Assembly: GCF_014206945.1 (NCBI RefSeq)
Contig: NZ_JACHON010000009.1
Span: 29,335-93,334 of the forward strand
DNA length: 64,000 nt
Direction of reading: 5' to 3'
Origin: Gracilibacillus halotolerans
GTDB lineage: Bacteria; Bacillota; Bacilli; Bacillales; Amphibacillaceae
A program made the translations under genes and the position numbers. Of this stretch, positions 44,370-54,370 are shown piece by piece. Each line of letters opens with the position of its first letter. The first letter of the stretch is position 1. Below the pieces are notes generated by a model that did no database searches, had not been told where the DNA came from, and saw only the letters and a program-made list of their open reading frames with translations.

Positions 44370-46163
44370 TTATCGAAACAAATCTAAGAACTTTTGCCAA
44401 AAGCTTTTCTGCTCCTGTTGTGCTTCTTCGGCAACTTCCTCTTTTTCTTCTACAATCAATTCTTCCGTCTTCATAACAAATTGGACGGTCCGTATTTTTT
44501 CATTTTTATCCGAAATAAAGGAGACAGGCTCATAATCTGAGAAATCAAATTCCTCAAGCATTTTCTCTACTTCTTGTTCCATTTCCTGTGGCATATTAGT
44601 TGTTTCACTCGCAAGCTCACTTGTACCATCTTTCAGTTCGCCAACACCGTCACTAATTTGCATTGTACCATTATGGAGATCATGGATACCTTTATCTATA
44701 TCTCCATAAGACGAAGCCACAGTATCTATACCATCCGTATATTCAACTAATCCATCGTGAAAATGATCATAATTGCTTGATAATACTCGAATACCTTGTT
44801 GTAATTGATTAATTCCATCCAATAGACTTTGACTATCTAAATTATCTAACCCTGTAATCATTTCATCAAGTGCACCACTTACTTCCAATAATGAACGATC
44901 CATTTGAGAAAGTGCGGTAGGAACAGCTTGAAATGCAGCCTGCGTTTCATCGTAAATATATTGAATTTGTTTAGCTGCTTCATACGTTTTTAAAAGCTCA
45001 CTGATTATATTTGGATCAGCGTTACTTTCTAACAGGCTGTTAATCTCCTCTTCTTTTAACACACTATCTGGAATGCTCCAAATGGCCGTTTCTAGCGCAT
45101 CTAAACTTTTCTCATAGCTATCCTTGAGCGGCTTTAAACTTTCTTGCCCCGTACCTAGTCCTTCCTTCATTTCTTTCAAACCATCTCTCAATTGGCCAAG
45201 TGCAGAAAAATCTACATCATCCGTTTGACCCGATAAGGATTGATCGATCGCATGTAACGCATTCTTAATTTCATTCGACGCGTTCGTTAATTCATTTGAG
45301 GACGCAGATATTTTTTCGATACCTTGATAAAATTCAGAAGAGCCATCATTTAATTCTCCTAACCCATCTTCAAGTTCGCTTAATCCTGTCTGTAAATCCC
45401 CAACCCCTTCATCAATCGATGCTATAGCATCTGATAAGGTCGTGATATCTTCTGTCATTTCCTCCGTATCTGGCTTCTCTACGGCTATATTTGCAGGCAA
45501 CGCATTAATTTCAATCGGAGCTAATTCAAAGTTATTAGCTTCTGCCTCTATTGTAAATCGTTCATCTTGACCTGGCATAACGGTATAAGTAATTTGCTCT
45601 TTTTCACCAACGTTAGCGATTGTGCCATTTTCCGATTGCAGAACTTTCACTTTTTCAGGCTCTGTGGTCACCCCTATTTGTAGTAAATAATAATCATTGA
45701 ATACACTATTTTCCTCATTTTGATTAACCTGAATCTCTATTTTTAATTTACCACTTTCTCCTAACTTTTCTTTCGGGTTTACTTCTTCCCCATTCCAAAA
45801 ATAGCGAATTGAAATATCCCATGGTAGCTGACTTTTTTCAAATGTCCCTTGATAATAAAATTCTCCCTCTTCAGCTAGAAAACGGACTTCATCGTTATTT
45901 TGCTCAATCTCTGCTAGACTCGTTAAATTTTTTACCTCGTTGTATTCACCATAGTCTATTATTTTTCCCGGCTCTGTAACTTGAAAGCCATTCACCACGT
46001 ACATATTATTTGTTTGTCCATCTGAGGTTAGATTCACATAAATTACTTCATCTTTATTTTCATATACTGCTGCTGGCTCACTCCCTATATCTTCAGCATA
46101 TACTGGGGATACAATCATAGTCACGAGCATAAGACAGATAAGCATACTAAATATTCTCTTCAT
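44370..46163 (-). CDS. Secreted coiled-coil partner of the MMPL transporter
   Basis: A protein of 597 residues with a signal peptide (ending V-Y-A-E), two beta domains to about residue 230, then long heptad-like repeats with a Leu-x-x-Gly rhythm (G-V-G-D-L-Q-T-G-L-S-E-L-E-D-G-L) as in the Pip/YhgE periplasmic region. No clear second membrane helix is visible apart from a weak C-terminus. GGGGAG sets the ATG at 46163. The 17-base overlap with the MMPL gene indicates one complex. Function unknown; it probably forms an extracellular adaptor. Confidence 0.7.
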   Translation of the reverse strand: MKRIFSMLICLMLVTMIVSPVYAEDIGSEPAAVYENKDEVIYVNLTSDGQTNNMYVVNGFQVTEPGKIIDYGEYNEVKNLTSLAEIEQNNDEVRFLAEEGEFYYQGTFEKSQLPWDISIRYFWNGEEVNPKEKLGESGKLKIEIQVNQNEENSVFNDYYLLQIGVTTEPEKVKVLQSENGTIANVGEKEQITYTVMPGQDERFTIEAEANNFELAPIEINALPANIAVEKPDTEEMTEDITTLSDAIASIDEGVGDLQTGLSELEDGLGELNDGSSEFYQGIEKISASSNELTNASNEIKNALHAIDQSLSGQTDDVDFSALGQLRDGLKEMKEGLGTGQESLKPLKDSYEKSLDALETAIWSIPDSVLKEEEINSLLESNADPNIISELLKTYEAAKQIQYIYDETQAAFQAVPTALSQMDRSLLEVSGALDEMITGLDNLDSQSLLDGINQLQQGIRVLSSNYDHFHDGLVEYTDGIDTVASSYGDIDKGIHDLHNGTMQISDGVGELKDGTSELASETTNMPQEMEQEVEKMLEEFDFSDYEPVSFISDKNEKIRTVQFVMKTEELIVEEKEEVAEEAQQEQKSFWQKFLDLFR

Positions 46164-48213
46164 TTCGTTCACTCCCCTTATTATCAGTTGATCTCCAAGT
46201 TGTTTTTTGGACGACTCTATCGAATAGATAAAGCATCGCAGGTAAGAAAAATACTACTAACACAAATGCTAACAATGCTCCTCTTCCTAACAAGAGACCA
46301 ATAGAAGATACGATTGGATTGCTTGATGTAAACCATAGGATAAAGCCGACACTTGATAAAATAGATGCAGAAATAATGATAGAGAACAATTTCTCATCCA
46401 AGGTTTCTTTTAATGCTTGTGATTTAGGTAATACCTTTCGTTTCTCCTTATATGCTTCTGAAAATAGAATGGCATAGTCGACAGTAGCTGCTAATTGCAC
46501 CGTACTTATAATTAAGTACCCAACAAATACGAGTGGTGAGTCAGTAAAGTATGGAAACGAAAGGTTAATCCATACGGCTGTTTGAATCGTCAATAATAAA
46601 ATGATTGGATAGGAAATCGATCGAAATGTAATTAAAAGAACAATTGCAATTGTGACAACCGTCAATATATTTACAAGTGAATTATCTCTTTCCACTGTCT
46701 CCTTTATATCATAGAGCGTAACACCTTCTCCTAAAAGGTAGACATCATCGTATAAAAGATTACTTTTCTCTTGTACTTCTTCTATAAAAGCAAAGCTCTC
46801 CTCACCTTCTGCTTCACTTTCTGTATTAATAATGATTCGTGCATAATTTTCAGAGTAAAATTGTTCTGTTACCGATTCATCTAAATAATCTGGCGGAATT
46901 ACGGGACTAACCGTATTTGTGTAGCTTAAAACATTTTTAACAGAAGGTAGATTCTCCATTTCTTCTGTAAGTTTCGTTTCCTTTACCAAATCACCTTTAG
47001 GCACAAGTAATACAATTGAGGTTAGTTGACCAAATTCTTCTTCAATAGCAATTTTGTCACTGCCAGTTCTTGTTGTCTCTGGTTGTTCTCCAATTCCATA
47101 AATAAAGTTTGTATTACTCTGAGCTAAAAATGCAGGAATAATAAGAATAGCTACAACAATTACTACAATGTAACGTATTTTTACAACAAATTTTCCTACA
47201 CCTTTTATAGGAGGTATTAACGGACGATGCTCCGTTTTATCTATCCACTTGTAGAACAGCATCGTAATAGCTGGTAAGAAAATAACAACACTGATAAAGC
47301 TCAGTAATATCCCCTTCACTAGATTAATACCCAAGTCCGAACCAATCTCAAATTCCATTAAGGAAAGTGCCATAAATCCGAAGAACGTCGTGGATGCACT
47401 TGAAGCAATAGCAGGAAATGAGCTTTTCATAGCTTTCAGCATCGCTTTATGAGGATCACCCATTCGTTTACGATTATCATTAAAGCTATGAAGTAAAAAG
47501 ATGGCATAATCAAGTGATACCGCGAGCTGCAAAATTGGTGCCACCGATTGTGTTACAAAGGAAACCTCACCGATGAATATATTTGTACCTAAATTAATTA
47601 ATACCGACACACCTATTGCCGTTAAGAAGAACACAGGCTCAGCCCAAGAATTTGTAGACAATATCAATATAATGATAATAATCGGAATTAAAAGAGCTGC
47701 GGCATACATAGATTCCGTTCCAGCCATTTTTTGAGAATCCGCTGTATTAACAGCTTCTCCAGCAATTGCATTATCGTCACCGATTAATTCGTAAATAGCT
47801 TCTGTCGCTGCTACCTCTTCCCCCTCTTCAATTGCCAAAGAGAATAGCGCAGTTGAATCTTTATAATAGGATTCTACCGTGTCAGAATCCATCATTTCTA
47901 TTGGGGTCTTAATGTCTGTGGCATCATCTAACCACATAACATCATTAACCCCTTCAATATCTAGTAACTCTTCCTTATAATTTAACGCTTCAGGAATCGT
48001 TACGTCTTTTATCATAACGCGTGTATTCGGAACTGTACCTTCAAACTCTTCTTCCATAATCTCCATTGCTTTTGAAGAAGGCGCTTCTTCTGGTAAGTAA
48101 TCTGCCATATTATAATTTACAGATACACCGAACTGAACAACCGCACTGACTGCTGCTAATAGTAGAAATACGATTGCAATTGTTTTTTTATATTTAAGTA
48201 CCCACTCCGCCAA
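46147..48213 (-). CDS. MMPL/RND-family transporter
   Basis: A 688-residue protein with two repeats, each of one helix, a large extracellular loop and five helices (12 in total). The G-x-x-x-D-Y-A motifs of RND pumps are visible as L-A-V-S-L-D-Y-A-I-F-L and L-A-A-T-V-D-Y-A-I-L-F, holding the proton-relay aspartates. It belongs to the YdfJ/MmpL-like exporters of lipids or hydrophobic compounds. The start is a TTG; the next gene encodes its secreted partner. Confidence 0.85.
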   Translation of the reverse strand: MAEWVLKYKKTIAIVFLLLAAVSAVVQFGVSVNYNMADYLPEEAPSSKAMEIMEEEFEGTVPNTRVMIKDVTIPEALNYKEELLDIEGVNDVMWLDDATDIKTPIEMMDSDTVESYYKDSTALFSLAIEEGEEVAATEAIYELIGDDNAIAGEAVNTADSQKMAGTESMYAAALLIPIIIIILILSTNSWAEPVFFLTAIGVSVLINLGTNIFIGEVSFVTQSVAPILQLAVSLDYAIFLLHSFNDNRKRMGDPHKAMLKAMKSSFPAIASSASTTFFGFMALSLMEFEIGSDLGINLVKGILLSFISVVIFLPAITMLFYKWIDKTEHRPLIPPIKGVGKFVVKIRYIVVIVVAILIIPAFLAQSNTNFIYGIGEQPETTRTGSDKIAIEEEFGQLTSIVLLVPKGDLVKETKLTEEMENLPSVKNVLSYTNTVSPVIPPDYLDESVTEQFYSENYARIIINTESEAEGEESFAFIEEVQEKSNLLYDDVYLLGEGVTLYDIKETVERDNSLVNILTVVTIAIVLLITFRSISYPIILLLTIQTAVWINLSFPYFTDSPLVFVGYLIISTVQLAATVDYAILFSEAYKEKRKVLPKSQALKETLDEKLFSIIISASILSSVGFILWFTSSNPIVSSIGLLLGRGALLAFVLVVFFLPAMLYLFDRVVQKTTWRSTDNKGSERNEENI

Positions 48214-48556
48214 CTTTATCCCAACCTATTCTTTTAATTTCCTTTTACTGTAAAATCATTCGGTTATCTCGTCATAAAATATTGATTTAAATTGTAAGTA
48301 TAGTTATGTATAGAAACCTTCATACTAACACCATACTTTACTATTTTATATAACCTAACAGCTTTTCATCTAGTATTTGGACTTAATTGAATGTAATTTG
48401 TTAACAAATTGTGACTGTAAACGTAGTGCAAATGGAGAACTCTATTTTATGATTATAATAAATAAGATAGTTTGTCTTTTGGATATACAAAGTCATTCGC
48501 TTTTGCTATAATGATAATTGTTAGCGATTACTATTTATTTATGGAGGTTATTGTAA
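48214..48556. other. Gene-free divergent region before GH43
   Basis: A TATAAT at 48507-48512 stands before the GH43 gene but has no good -35, which may mean an activator is needed. I saw no convincing cre site; TGTAAACGTAGTGC at about 48416 fits only the left half. No RNA gene was recognised. Confidence 0.35.
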
Positions 48557-49546
48557 ATGACAAAGCCTGAACAAAACAAACCAATAGTTACTCATCTTTA
48601 TACTGCAGACCCATCTGCACACGTATTCGAAGGAAAATTATACATCTATCCTTCTCATGACTTAGAACATGACGAACCATCTAATGACAATGGTGACCAA
48701 TATAAAATGGAAGATTATCATGTATTCTCCATGGAAGACGTCGATTCAGAAGTAGTGGATCATGGTCAAGTACTACATGTTAATGATGTTCCTTGGGCAA
48801 GCCGTCAAATGTGGGCACCGGATGCTGCATTTAAAAACGGTAAATATTATTTCTATTTCCCTGCTCGCGATAAAGACGGTATCTTCCGCATCGGAGTAGC
48901 AACAGGTGATCGTCCAGAAGGGCCATTTACACCAGAAGAAAACTACATGGAAGGTAGCTACAGTATTGATCCTGCAGTATTTGTAGACGATGATAACCGC
49001 GCATACATGTATGTTGGTGGACTATGGGGTGGCCAATTAGAAAAATGGCAAACAGGCGAATATGTAGAAAACCCTGAAGAAATTCCAGCAGACGCACCTG
49101 CATTAGGCCCAATCTTTTGGGAACTAAATGAGGACATGAAATCTTTTAAAGAAGGTACTAAAAAAGAAATTGCTATCGTTGATAAAGATGGAAACCCAAT
49201 TCTTGCTGGTGACGAAGAAAGAAGATTCTTTGAAGCTCCTTGGATTCATAAATATAACGGTAAATATTACTTATCTTATTCTACTGGTAACACACATAAG
49301 ATTGCGTATGCGATTAGTGATAGACCAGATGGTCCGTTCGTATATCAAGGAACCATCTTAAATCCAGTTCTAGGTTGGACGACACATCAATCTATTGTAG
49401 AGTTCAAAGGTAAATGGTACTTATTCTACCATGACGCTTCTCTATCTGGTGGCTTAAACCATCAACGTTCGATGAAGTTCACGGAGATTACGTACAACGA
49501 AGATGGCACAATCCAAACGATAGACCCTTATCCAGAAGAAAAATAA
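48557..49546 (+). CDS. Glycoside hydrolase family 43 protein
   Basis: A 329-residue five-bladed propeller enzyme without signal peptide. The catalytic residues expected for GH43 are in place: Asp18 in T-A-D-P-S, an Asp near 138 in Y-S-I-D-P-A, and the Glu near 225 in F-F-E-A-P-W. GH43 members are arabinofuranosidases or xylosidases; the intracellular location suggests action on imported arabino- or xylo-oligosaccharides. The protein is strongly acidic. It is monocistronic with a clear terminator; no transporter is adjacent. Confidence 0.9.
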   Translation: MTKPEQNKPIVTHLYTADPSAHVFEGKLYIYPSHDLEHDEPSNDNGDQYKMEDYHVFSMEDVDSEVVDHGQVLHVNDVPWASRQMWAPDAAFKNGKYYFYFPARDKDGIFRIGVATGDRPEGPFTPEENYMEGSYSIDPAVFVDDDNRAYMYVGGLWGGQLEKWQTGEYVENPEEIPADAPALGPIFWELNEDMKSFKEGTKKEIAIVDKDGNPILAGDEERRFFEAPWIHKYNGKYYLSYSTGNTHKIAYAISDRPDGPFVYQGTILNPVLGWTTHQSIVEFKGKWYLFYHDASLSGGLNHQRSMKFTEITYNEDGTIQTIDPYPEEK

Positions 49547-49560
49547 TAGAAATGTTTTCA

Positions 49561-49596
49561 AGAGGCAGACTAGCTTTAAGCTATCTGTCTCTTTTT
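49561..49596 (+). terminator. Terminator of the GH43 gene
   Basis: AGAGGCAGA pairs with TCTGTCTCT with an inner TAGCT/AGCTA stem, then TTTTT. Confidence 0.85.
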
Positions 49597-49734
49597 CATT
49601 TCTAAGCTGATATAGCAGTTTACGTTCCTAATCGTTTAACTTTACATTAATCATCTAGATTTGAGAGAATAATTGGATATAATAGTAGGCAAAACAGATT
49701 TTTTCGGAAAATGGACCAAAGGAGGTTTATCGTT

Positions 49735-50022
49735 ATGCCACCGACTCAAAAGCTACAAGCGAGCGATCGTCGTTATACAATCGCAAATAGAGAAGCACTT
49801 TTTGGTATCTCTTTAGTTGTATTCCATTTTTTATGGTGGTTTGGTTTTGCATATGGCCTAGGTAGCAAAGAGGTTGATGAATACACCTATATTCTTGGTT
49901 TCCCAGCATGGTTCTTTTATAGCTGTATCATAGGTTTTATCTTGATCTCTCTTCTAGTTTTCATAATCGTGAAGAAATTTTTTGTTAATATTCCATTAGA
50001 TGAAGAGGAGTCAGATATATGA
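49735..50022 (+). CDS. yhdT: YhdT-family (DUF997) small membrane protein
   Basis: A 95-residue protein with two helices (about 25-45 and 57-80) and the family pattern R-E-A-L-F-G-I followed by W-W-F-G-F-A-Y and G-F-P-A-W-F-F-Y-S-C. The start is set at 49735 by AAAGGAGG. YhdT genes stand before panF in many bacteria and are thought to assist the permease. Its stop overlaps the panF start (ATGA). Confidence 0.88.
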   Translation: MPPTQKLQASDRRYTIANREALFGISLVVFHFLWWFGFAYGLGSKEVDEYTYILGFPAWFFYSCIIGFILISLLVFIIVKKFFVNIPLDEEESDI

Positions 50023-51461
50023 ACTGGGAAGCTACCTTAACTTTATTTCTTACAGTTGGAATTATTTTTATTATAGGTTTGTATGCGAGTAAACGACAAA
50101 TGGGTTCAACAAATTATATGCAAGATTATTACTTAGGCGGCCGAAGCCTTGGTGGATTTGTCCTTGCAATGACCATGACAGCAACATACGGAAGTGCATC
50201 TAGCTTCATCGGTGGACCAGGGGTAGCTTACAACGAGGGGCTAGGTTGGGTATTACTTGCTGTTATTCAAGTTGTAACTGGATATTTTACGCTAATGATT
50301 TTAGGGAAAAAATTCGCAATTATCACTAAGAAATACCAATCCGTGACGATTATCGACTATTTAAAAAAGAGATACGATTCCCATGGCGTAGTCATACTGT
50401 CTTCATTAAGTATTATTATCTTTTTATTTTCTGCCATGGCTGCACAATGGATTGGTGGAGCTCGTCTTATAGAATCGCTAACTGGACTGTCTTATACAAC
50501 AGCACTATTTATTTTTGTCGGTACGGTTTTAATTTATGTAACACTTGGAGGCTTCCGCGCCGTTGTTACAACAGATACCGTACAAGGGATTATTATGTTT
50601 ATTGGTACACTTGTATTGTTGATAGCCGTCATTATAGCAGGCGGCGGGGTAGAAAATATTATTCAAGACCTAAAACAAGAGAATCCTAACTTAATTTCTC
50701 CATACGGGGCAGAAAGAACATTAACACCTACATACGTTTCGTCTTTTTGGATTCTAGTTGGGGTTGGGGTGATTGCTCTCCCTCAAATTGCTATACGAGC
50801 AATGTCTTATAAAAGTAGCGCATCCTTACACCGCGCACTTATCATTGGTACAATTGTTGTTGGTTTTATTATGCTAAACATGCATTTAATCGGTGTTTTT
50901 GCACGACCTATTTTGCCAGGAATCGAAATTGGCGACAAAGTAATGCCGGAAATTGCGCTACACGTACTTCCGACTTGGTTAGCCGGAGTCGTTTTAGCAG
51001 CACCTTTGGCAGCGATTATGTCGTCAGTTGATTCATTACTATTATTAGTTAGTTCAACAATCGTAAAAGACCTATACATTAATTACGTCAATCCTGATAT
51101 CGAATACAAACGAATGAGAAGAATTAGTACTGGGGTAACAGCCGTACTCGGTATTGTTGTATTTTTACTTGCTGTTCAGCCACCTGATTTAATTATTTGG
51201 CTTAATCTTTTTGCAATTGGTGGATTAGAGGCAGCTTTCTTATGGCCAATCGTGCTCGGGTTGTATTGGAGAAAGGGAAACAAGTATGGTGCGCTAGCAT
51301 CGATGTTCACCGGGATAACTTCTTATGTAATCTTTGAACAGTGGTGGCAACAACCTTTCGGAATGCATTCTGTTGTTAGTTCGTTATTCCTTTCCCTTAT
51401 TGCCTATGTATTGTTCAGCCTAATGACAAAAGATAGGCAACGGCCGTATATAGAAATATGA
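50019..51461 (+). CDS. panF: Sodium/pantothenate symporter
   Basis: A 480-residue SSS-family permease with 13 helices. It has the PanF pattern Q-D-Y-Y-L-G-G-R-S-L-G-G-F-V-L-A-M-T after TM1, T-A-T-Y-G-S-A-S-S-F-I-G-G-P-G, and the later S-S-V-D-S-L-L-L-L sodium-site region. It imports the coenzyme A precursor with sodium. Coupled to yhdT. A terminator follows. Confidence 0.92.
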   Translation: MNWEATLTLFLTVGIIFIIGLYASKRQMGSTNYMQDYYLGGRSLGGFVLAMTMTATYGSASSFIGGPGVAYNEGLGWVLLAVIQVVTGYFTLMILGKKFAIITKKYQSVTIIDYLKKRYDSHGVVILSSLSIIIFLFSAMAAQWIGGARLIESLTGLSYTTALFIFVGTVLIYVTLGGFRAVVTTDTVQGIIMFIGTLVLLIAVIIAGGGVENIIQDLKQENPNLISPYGAERTLTPTYVSSFWILVGVGVIALPQIAIRAMSYKSSASLHRALIIGTIVVGFIMLNMHLIGVFARPILPGIEIGDKVMPEIALHVLPTWLAGVVLAAPLAAIMSSVDSLLLLVSSTIVKDLYINYVNPDIEYKRMRRISTGVTAVLGIVVFLLAVQPPDLIIWLNLFAIGGLEAAFLWPIVLGLYWRKGNKYGALASMFTGITSYVIFEQWWQQPFGMHSVVSSLFLSLIAYVLFSLMTKDRQRPYIEI

Positions 51462-51466
51462 GAATG

Positions 51467-51500
51467 GGTGAGCCACTTTATTATTGTGGCTCACCTTTTT
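51467..51500 (+). terminator. Terminator of yhdT-panF
   Basis: GGTGAGCCAC pairs with GTGGCTCACC, then TTTTT. Confidence 0.9.
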
Positions 51501-51513
51501 AGTTTCTACTTAA

Positions 51514-52806
51514 TTAAAATTCATTTGGTGGAAAGCTGTCTGGTTTATTTGCATCCGATGAAGAAGATGATGATTTATCTGATTCTAGTTTTCTTTCTAA
51601 CTTTGATAATTGTTTTTTAGCAAAGTCTCTTCCGCCAATTCCAAAGGAGATCGCAAAGGCAATCATTAGTCCTCCTAAGATTAGTAAAAATGCTAGGTTA
51701 ACGATGGAAGACGCTAATTGTAACTGGTCTAATGCCATAAACACTGTAAATACGATTATAGTATATTTAAGAATTTCTGCAGAAAAACCACTCTTCGTAT
51801 ATTTCTTTAGCCAATTCGATACGAGATTGGCAATGAAAAGTCCTAAACCTACGATGATAAGAGCACCTATTAAAAATGGTAGATAGACGATTACTGCACT
51901 ACCAATCGTATTGAGAACATCTAGTTGTAATACACTTAGTGCTTCAACTGTAAAGAATAGAATAATTAACACTTTAACAATTGTACCAATTGCTTTTGCT
52001 AAATCAAACGGTGCATTTGCTTGTTGTAGTCCTAGTGATGAATAAATATTATTGATACCTGTTCCATGTAATAAGCTCGTTAATAATCTACTTATAACTT
52101 TACCTAAATAGTAACCAGCAATCACCAAAATAATGGCTACAAATATATTCGGGATCATATTAAGTACACTATTTAGAACAGATTGAATCGGTTCTGAAAT
52201 CGTGCGAATATTTAATACTTCTAAAGCAATTGTTATAACCGGGATAATAATCAAAATGTAAATAATATTACCAAGTATTTGCGAGAGCGACAATTTAGCC
52301 TTTGAAATATCCCTTCCCTGATCTGGAGTATTAGCAGGGGTAATTTTAGTAAACCATTTATCTAGATTCAAGCTTCTGAAAAAGTTAGTAAATAATTCTT
52401 TAACTAATCTTGCGATAAAGACACCTGCTATTACAATAAATGCAGCTGCAATGATATTTGGGATAAAGCCCAGTAACTTATCCATCATATTGGAAATTGG
52501 ACCCGATACTGATCTCATATTGAGTGCATCCAATATTGCAGGTAAGAATAAAATAAATACTAAGAAATAAGCAACCTTCCCCAAACTCCCTAATACATCC
52601 TTCCCCTGCTTCTCATCATGGATCATCGGGGTACGTGCCAACGCTTTATGGAAATTCCACTTAACAAATAACTTCTGGACAATATTTTTCACTGCTAATG
52701 CTATCAGCCATGCAAGTAATAACAACAGTAGCGCCTTGATAACATTCGGCAAGGCATTTAGAAGTTCGTTCCACATACTTTGAAAAGAATAACTAATATC
52801 TGACAT
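51514..52806 (-). CDS. Mechanosensitive-channel-like protein with repeated TM-helix motifs
   Basis: A 430-residue membrane protein with repeated helix pairs (N-x-I-x-A-L-L-L-L-L, N-I-I-A-A-A-F-I-V-I-A-G, N-I-F-V-A-I-I-L-V-I-A-G and I-x-L-G-L-F-I-A-N), the TM_helix repeat of CmpX-type proteins related to MscS. The hydrophilic C-terminus ends in a serine/aspartate run and P-P-N-E-F. It is likely a channel for osmotic downshift or a scaffold in the membrane. It lacks the standard MscS beta domain. Confidence 0.82.
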   Translation of the reverse strand: MSDISYSFQSMWNELLNALPNVIKALLLLLLAWLIALAVKNIVQKLFVKWNFHKALARTPMIHDEKQGKDVLGSLGKVAYFLVFILFLPAILDALNMRSVSGPISNMMDKLLGFIPNIIAAAFIVIAGVFIARLVKELFTNFFRSLNLDKWFTKITPANTPDQGRDISKAKLSLSQILGNIIYILIIIPVITIALEVLNIRTISEPIQSVLNSVLNMIPNIFVAIILVIAGYYLGKVISRLLTSLLHGTGINNIYSSLGLQQANAPFDLAKAIGTIVKVLIILFFTVEALSVLQLDVLNTIGSAVIVYLPFLIGALIIVGLGLFIANLVSNWLKKYTKSGFSAEILKYTIIVFTVFMALDQLQLASSIVNLAFLLILGGLMIAFAISFGIGGRDFAKKQLSKLERKLESDKSSSSSSDANKPDSFPPNEF

Positions 52807-52982
52807 ATTTACCTCTCCTTTGTATAGTGATGTGAGTCTAGTAAGTTTATACCTTCAATAACTAATGACTAAACATCATTTCTTGCTTACAGTTTTTTTC
52901 AGATTAGTTGATTTTAGTTGTCCGGTAAGCTAGCATATTAATGGTGCCGTTACCAAAAGTCATAGACAGAGAGAGGATATGT

Positions 52983-54314
52983 ATGAAAAAGTTTGTTTTT
53001 TGTTTTACTATTATTCTATTATTTTTAAGTGCATGCTCACAAAATGAAGATGAACAAGCAGTAAATGAAGAAATAGAAGAGAGTCCTACTGAAGAAGTAG
53101 TAGCGGAAGAAGAAAATTCCGAAGAAGAATTAGAGGAAGAAAAGGATATACCTACTAACTATTTAACTGATGTAGAAGCAATTCCGATATCAGAGTATCC
53201 AACTGAAAATTGGACTAAAGCTGAATTTCCTGATGACCGAGACTATAAAATGGTACATAACGCATTCATTGAGAACGATACCTATTATATTGGTAGTGAC
53301 AGCAAAAAGGCTATATCTTATAATGCCGATCATTCTTCTAATTGGGCATTAGAGCATAAATATGGATTTGAGATTGAATTAGCAATGGACGATCAACATC
53401 TCTATAGCCATACGATTGGAAGTAGTGACAATTACAATTATCTGAGAGCGATTGATAAGCAAAGTGGGAACGTTAACTATGAAATAGATTTAACAGGTTA
53501 CGAAGAATTTAGCGAAGTGTTTTCTGATGATGGTGTACTTTATATGATTTTTGGAAAAATGTCAGATGAGGACCAAATTTTCGCAGACCTATTTTCATTA
53601 CACGCGTATGACGCAACAAATGGAGATGAACGATGGTCGTTAGATATTGATGCTCTTCAACTAGGTAAAAGAAATGGACATTATGAAATTACTTCAAATG
53701 AAAAAATGATTTTTTATTTCGAAAAGGATTATAAGCTAGTGGCTAGGTCGAAAGAAGATGGTTCCGAAGTGTGGTCCCAACCTTTTGATGAACGACTTAG
53801 ATTTGTTCAGGCTTTTATCCATAATGATTCACTTTATGTACTAGATAAAGATTATGTATTTCATAAAATAAATATGGAAACAGGCGAGATAATAGATGAA
53901 ATACCTTATGACGGTGAAGCAATGGGACCCGAAATTGCTGAACCTATTTTTGTAGACAATCATATTATCATGCAACATAATGACGTAGAAATTGACCAGC
54001 ATTTAATTAAAGGATTAGATACAGAGACTAAAGATATTGCTTGGATTGTTGACTTAGACGGTTACTTTGCATTTGGTGTGGAAGAATTGAATGGTACCGT
54101 TTATGCTTTACTTGGGGATTTAAATTTTGAGGCAGAAAATCCTACACGAGTCGCTAAAATAAATCCAGAGAACGGTGAAATTATTGAGGTTATTGAATTA
54201 GAGGATTATGTTACTCCAGGAAAAGTGAACACGTACAATCGCTTTTCAGGCCATACTGTTCATAATGGAGTACTTTCCATTTCAAAAAATAACATTCTGT
54301 ATGGATTCTATTAA
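52983..54314 (+). CDS. PQQ-like beta-propeller lipoprotein
   Basis: A 443-residue lipoprotein (lipobox L-S-A-C, Cys18), then a strongly acidic linker (about 20-60, Glu-rich) and a propeller of repeats such as Y-L-R-A-I-D-K-Q-S-G-N-V, Y-D-A-T-N-G-D-E-R-W-S and I-N-M-E-T-G-E-I. The fold resembles BamB and PQQ-type repeats, but cofactor residues cannot be claimed. The start at 52983 follows GAGAGGA. It is extracytoplasmic; role unknown. Confidence 0.75.
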   Translation: MKKFVFCFTIILLFLSACSQNEDEQAVNEEIEESPTEEVVAEEENSEEELEEEKDIPTNYLTDVEAIPISEYPTENWTKAEFPDDRDYKMVHNAFIENDTYYIGSDSKKAISYNADHSSNWALEHKYGFEIELAMDDQHLYSHTIGSSDNYNYLRAIDKQSGNVNYEIDLTGYEEFSEVFSDDGVLYMIFGKMSDEDQIFADLFSLHAYDATNGDERWSLDIDALQLGKRNGHYEITSNEKMIFYFEKDYKLVARSKEDGSEVWSQPFDERLRFVQAFIHNDSLYVLDKDYVFHKINMETGEIIDEIPYDGEAMGPEIAEPIFVDNHIIMQHNDVEIDQHLIKGLDTETKDIAWIVDLDGYFAFGVEELNGTVYALLGDLNFEAENPTRVAKINPENGEIIEVIELEDYVTPGKVNTYNRFSGHTVHNGVLSISKNNILYGFY

Positions 54315-54324
54315 TTTTAAGATA

Positions 54325-54360
54325 GGGGTCAATCAGGAAAATTCCTGTTGACCCCTTTTT
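54325..54360. terminator. Bidirectional terminator between convergent genes
   Basis: GGGGTCAATCAGGAA pairs with TTCCTGTTGACCCC (one bulge), then TTTTT on the plus strand. Confidence 0.85.
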
Positions 54361-54370
54361 CATTCATTAA

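Noticed and set aside
48410..48430. Cre site upstream of GH43 (TGTAAACGTAGTGC)
   Set aside because: Only the left half fits; the right half mismatches at four positions.
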